Origin: Candidatus Latescibacterota bacterium
GTDB lineage: Bacteria > Latescibacterota > 4484-107 > B68-G9
Direction: 5' to 3'
Assembly: GCA_012962735.1 (NCBI GenBank)
Contig: DTXA01000344.1
Coordinates: 1-5,746 of the forward strand
DNA length: 5,746 nt
The stretch's first letter is position 1, and every line of letters starts with the position of its first letter. Made by a program: the position numbers and the translations under genes. The notes beneath the pieces are model-generated. The model ran no database searches, was not told the DNA's origin, and worked only from the letters and a program-made list of their open reading frames with translations. Positions 5,699-5,746 of the stretch are shown piece by piece.

Positions 5699-5746
5699 TG
5701 GCGGAGAGGGTGGGTTCGAACCCACGGTGGACCTTAAAGCCCACAA
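5699..5746 (-). tRNA. tRNA-Ser (probable), 3' portion, long variable arm
   Basis: On the - strand the encoded CCA (5701-5699) is preceded by discriminator G (5702), acceptor strand CCTCTCC (5709-5703) and T-stem GTGGG/CCCAC (5725-5721 / 5714-5710). Beyond C48 (5726), bases 5744-5727 form an 18-base variable arm with stem GTGGGC/GTCCAC and loop TTTAAG. A long variable arm restricts the identity to Ser, Leu, Tyr or Sec. Discriminator G excludes Leu and Tyr, leaving Ser, with Sec less likely because the visible acceptor and T stems fit 7+5 pairs. The anticodon is outside the window. The T-loop reads TTCGAA, six bases instead of seven. Confidence 0.8.

Noticed and set aside
1..5746. Genomic island inserted between two tRNA genes
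   Set aside because: The tRNA at each end suggests attachment sites, but there is no integrase, no direct repeat of a tRNA 3' end, and the genes between are ordinary chromosomal types.

Overview
The window is a compact stretch of bacterial chromosome. Four protein genes lie on the + strand, with a partial tRNA gene at each end. At the left edge is the 3' part of tRNA-Gly(GCC) on the + strand. At the right edge is the 3' part of a long-variable-arm tRNA, most likely tRNA-Ser, on the - strand. The encoded CCA ends, GGAGG-type ribosome binding sites and GTG/ATG starts are bacterial. Composition is moderately GC-rich, with free use of AGG and ATA codons, which argues against an enteric bacterium and is compatible with an anaerobe or thermophile. 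The sequence does not allow a firm phylum assignment.

Region 1 (1-1823): ten bases after tRNA-Gly begins a fold-type III PLP enzyme of the D-threonine aldolase / D-serine dehydratase family. It overlaps by four bases (GTGA) a Maf-type nucleoside triphosphate pyrophosphatase. These two genes look like one translationally coupled unit, probably cotranscribed with the tRNA. The Maf reading frame runs about 30 codons past the end of the conserved fold.

Region 2 (about 1760-1949): the Maf tail overlaps what looks like a promoter (a perfect TTGACA) with a small palindrome over its -10. The 126-bp gap after Maf holds three consecutive RNA hairpins, the last followed by TTTT and lying only 14 bases before the next start codon. 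A 14-codon leucine-rich mini-ORF begins near the predicted transcription start and ends inside the first hairpin. Together this resembles an attenuator-type leader for the exporter operon, and it is the least explained part of the window.

Region 3 (1950-5640): two ABC exporter half-transporters follow, each with a membrane domain and an ATPase domain. Their ATPase motifs are complementary. The first keeps the catalytic Glu but has a degenerate signature (LSLGE). The second has a perfect LSGGQ but Asp in place of the catalytic Glu. They should therefore form a heterodimeric exporter with one working and one degenerate ATP site, as in the TM287/288 and BmrCD class. The substrate cannot be read from the sequence.

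Region 4 (5641-5746): small inverted repeats separate the exporter from the convergent tRNA-Ser gene, whose T-loop appears to be one base short. No mobile element, integrase or CRISPR array is visible.
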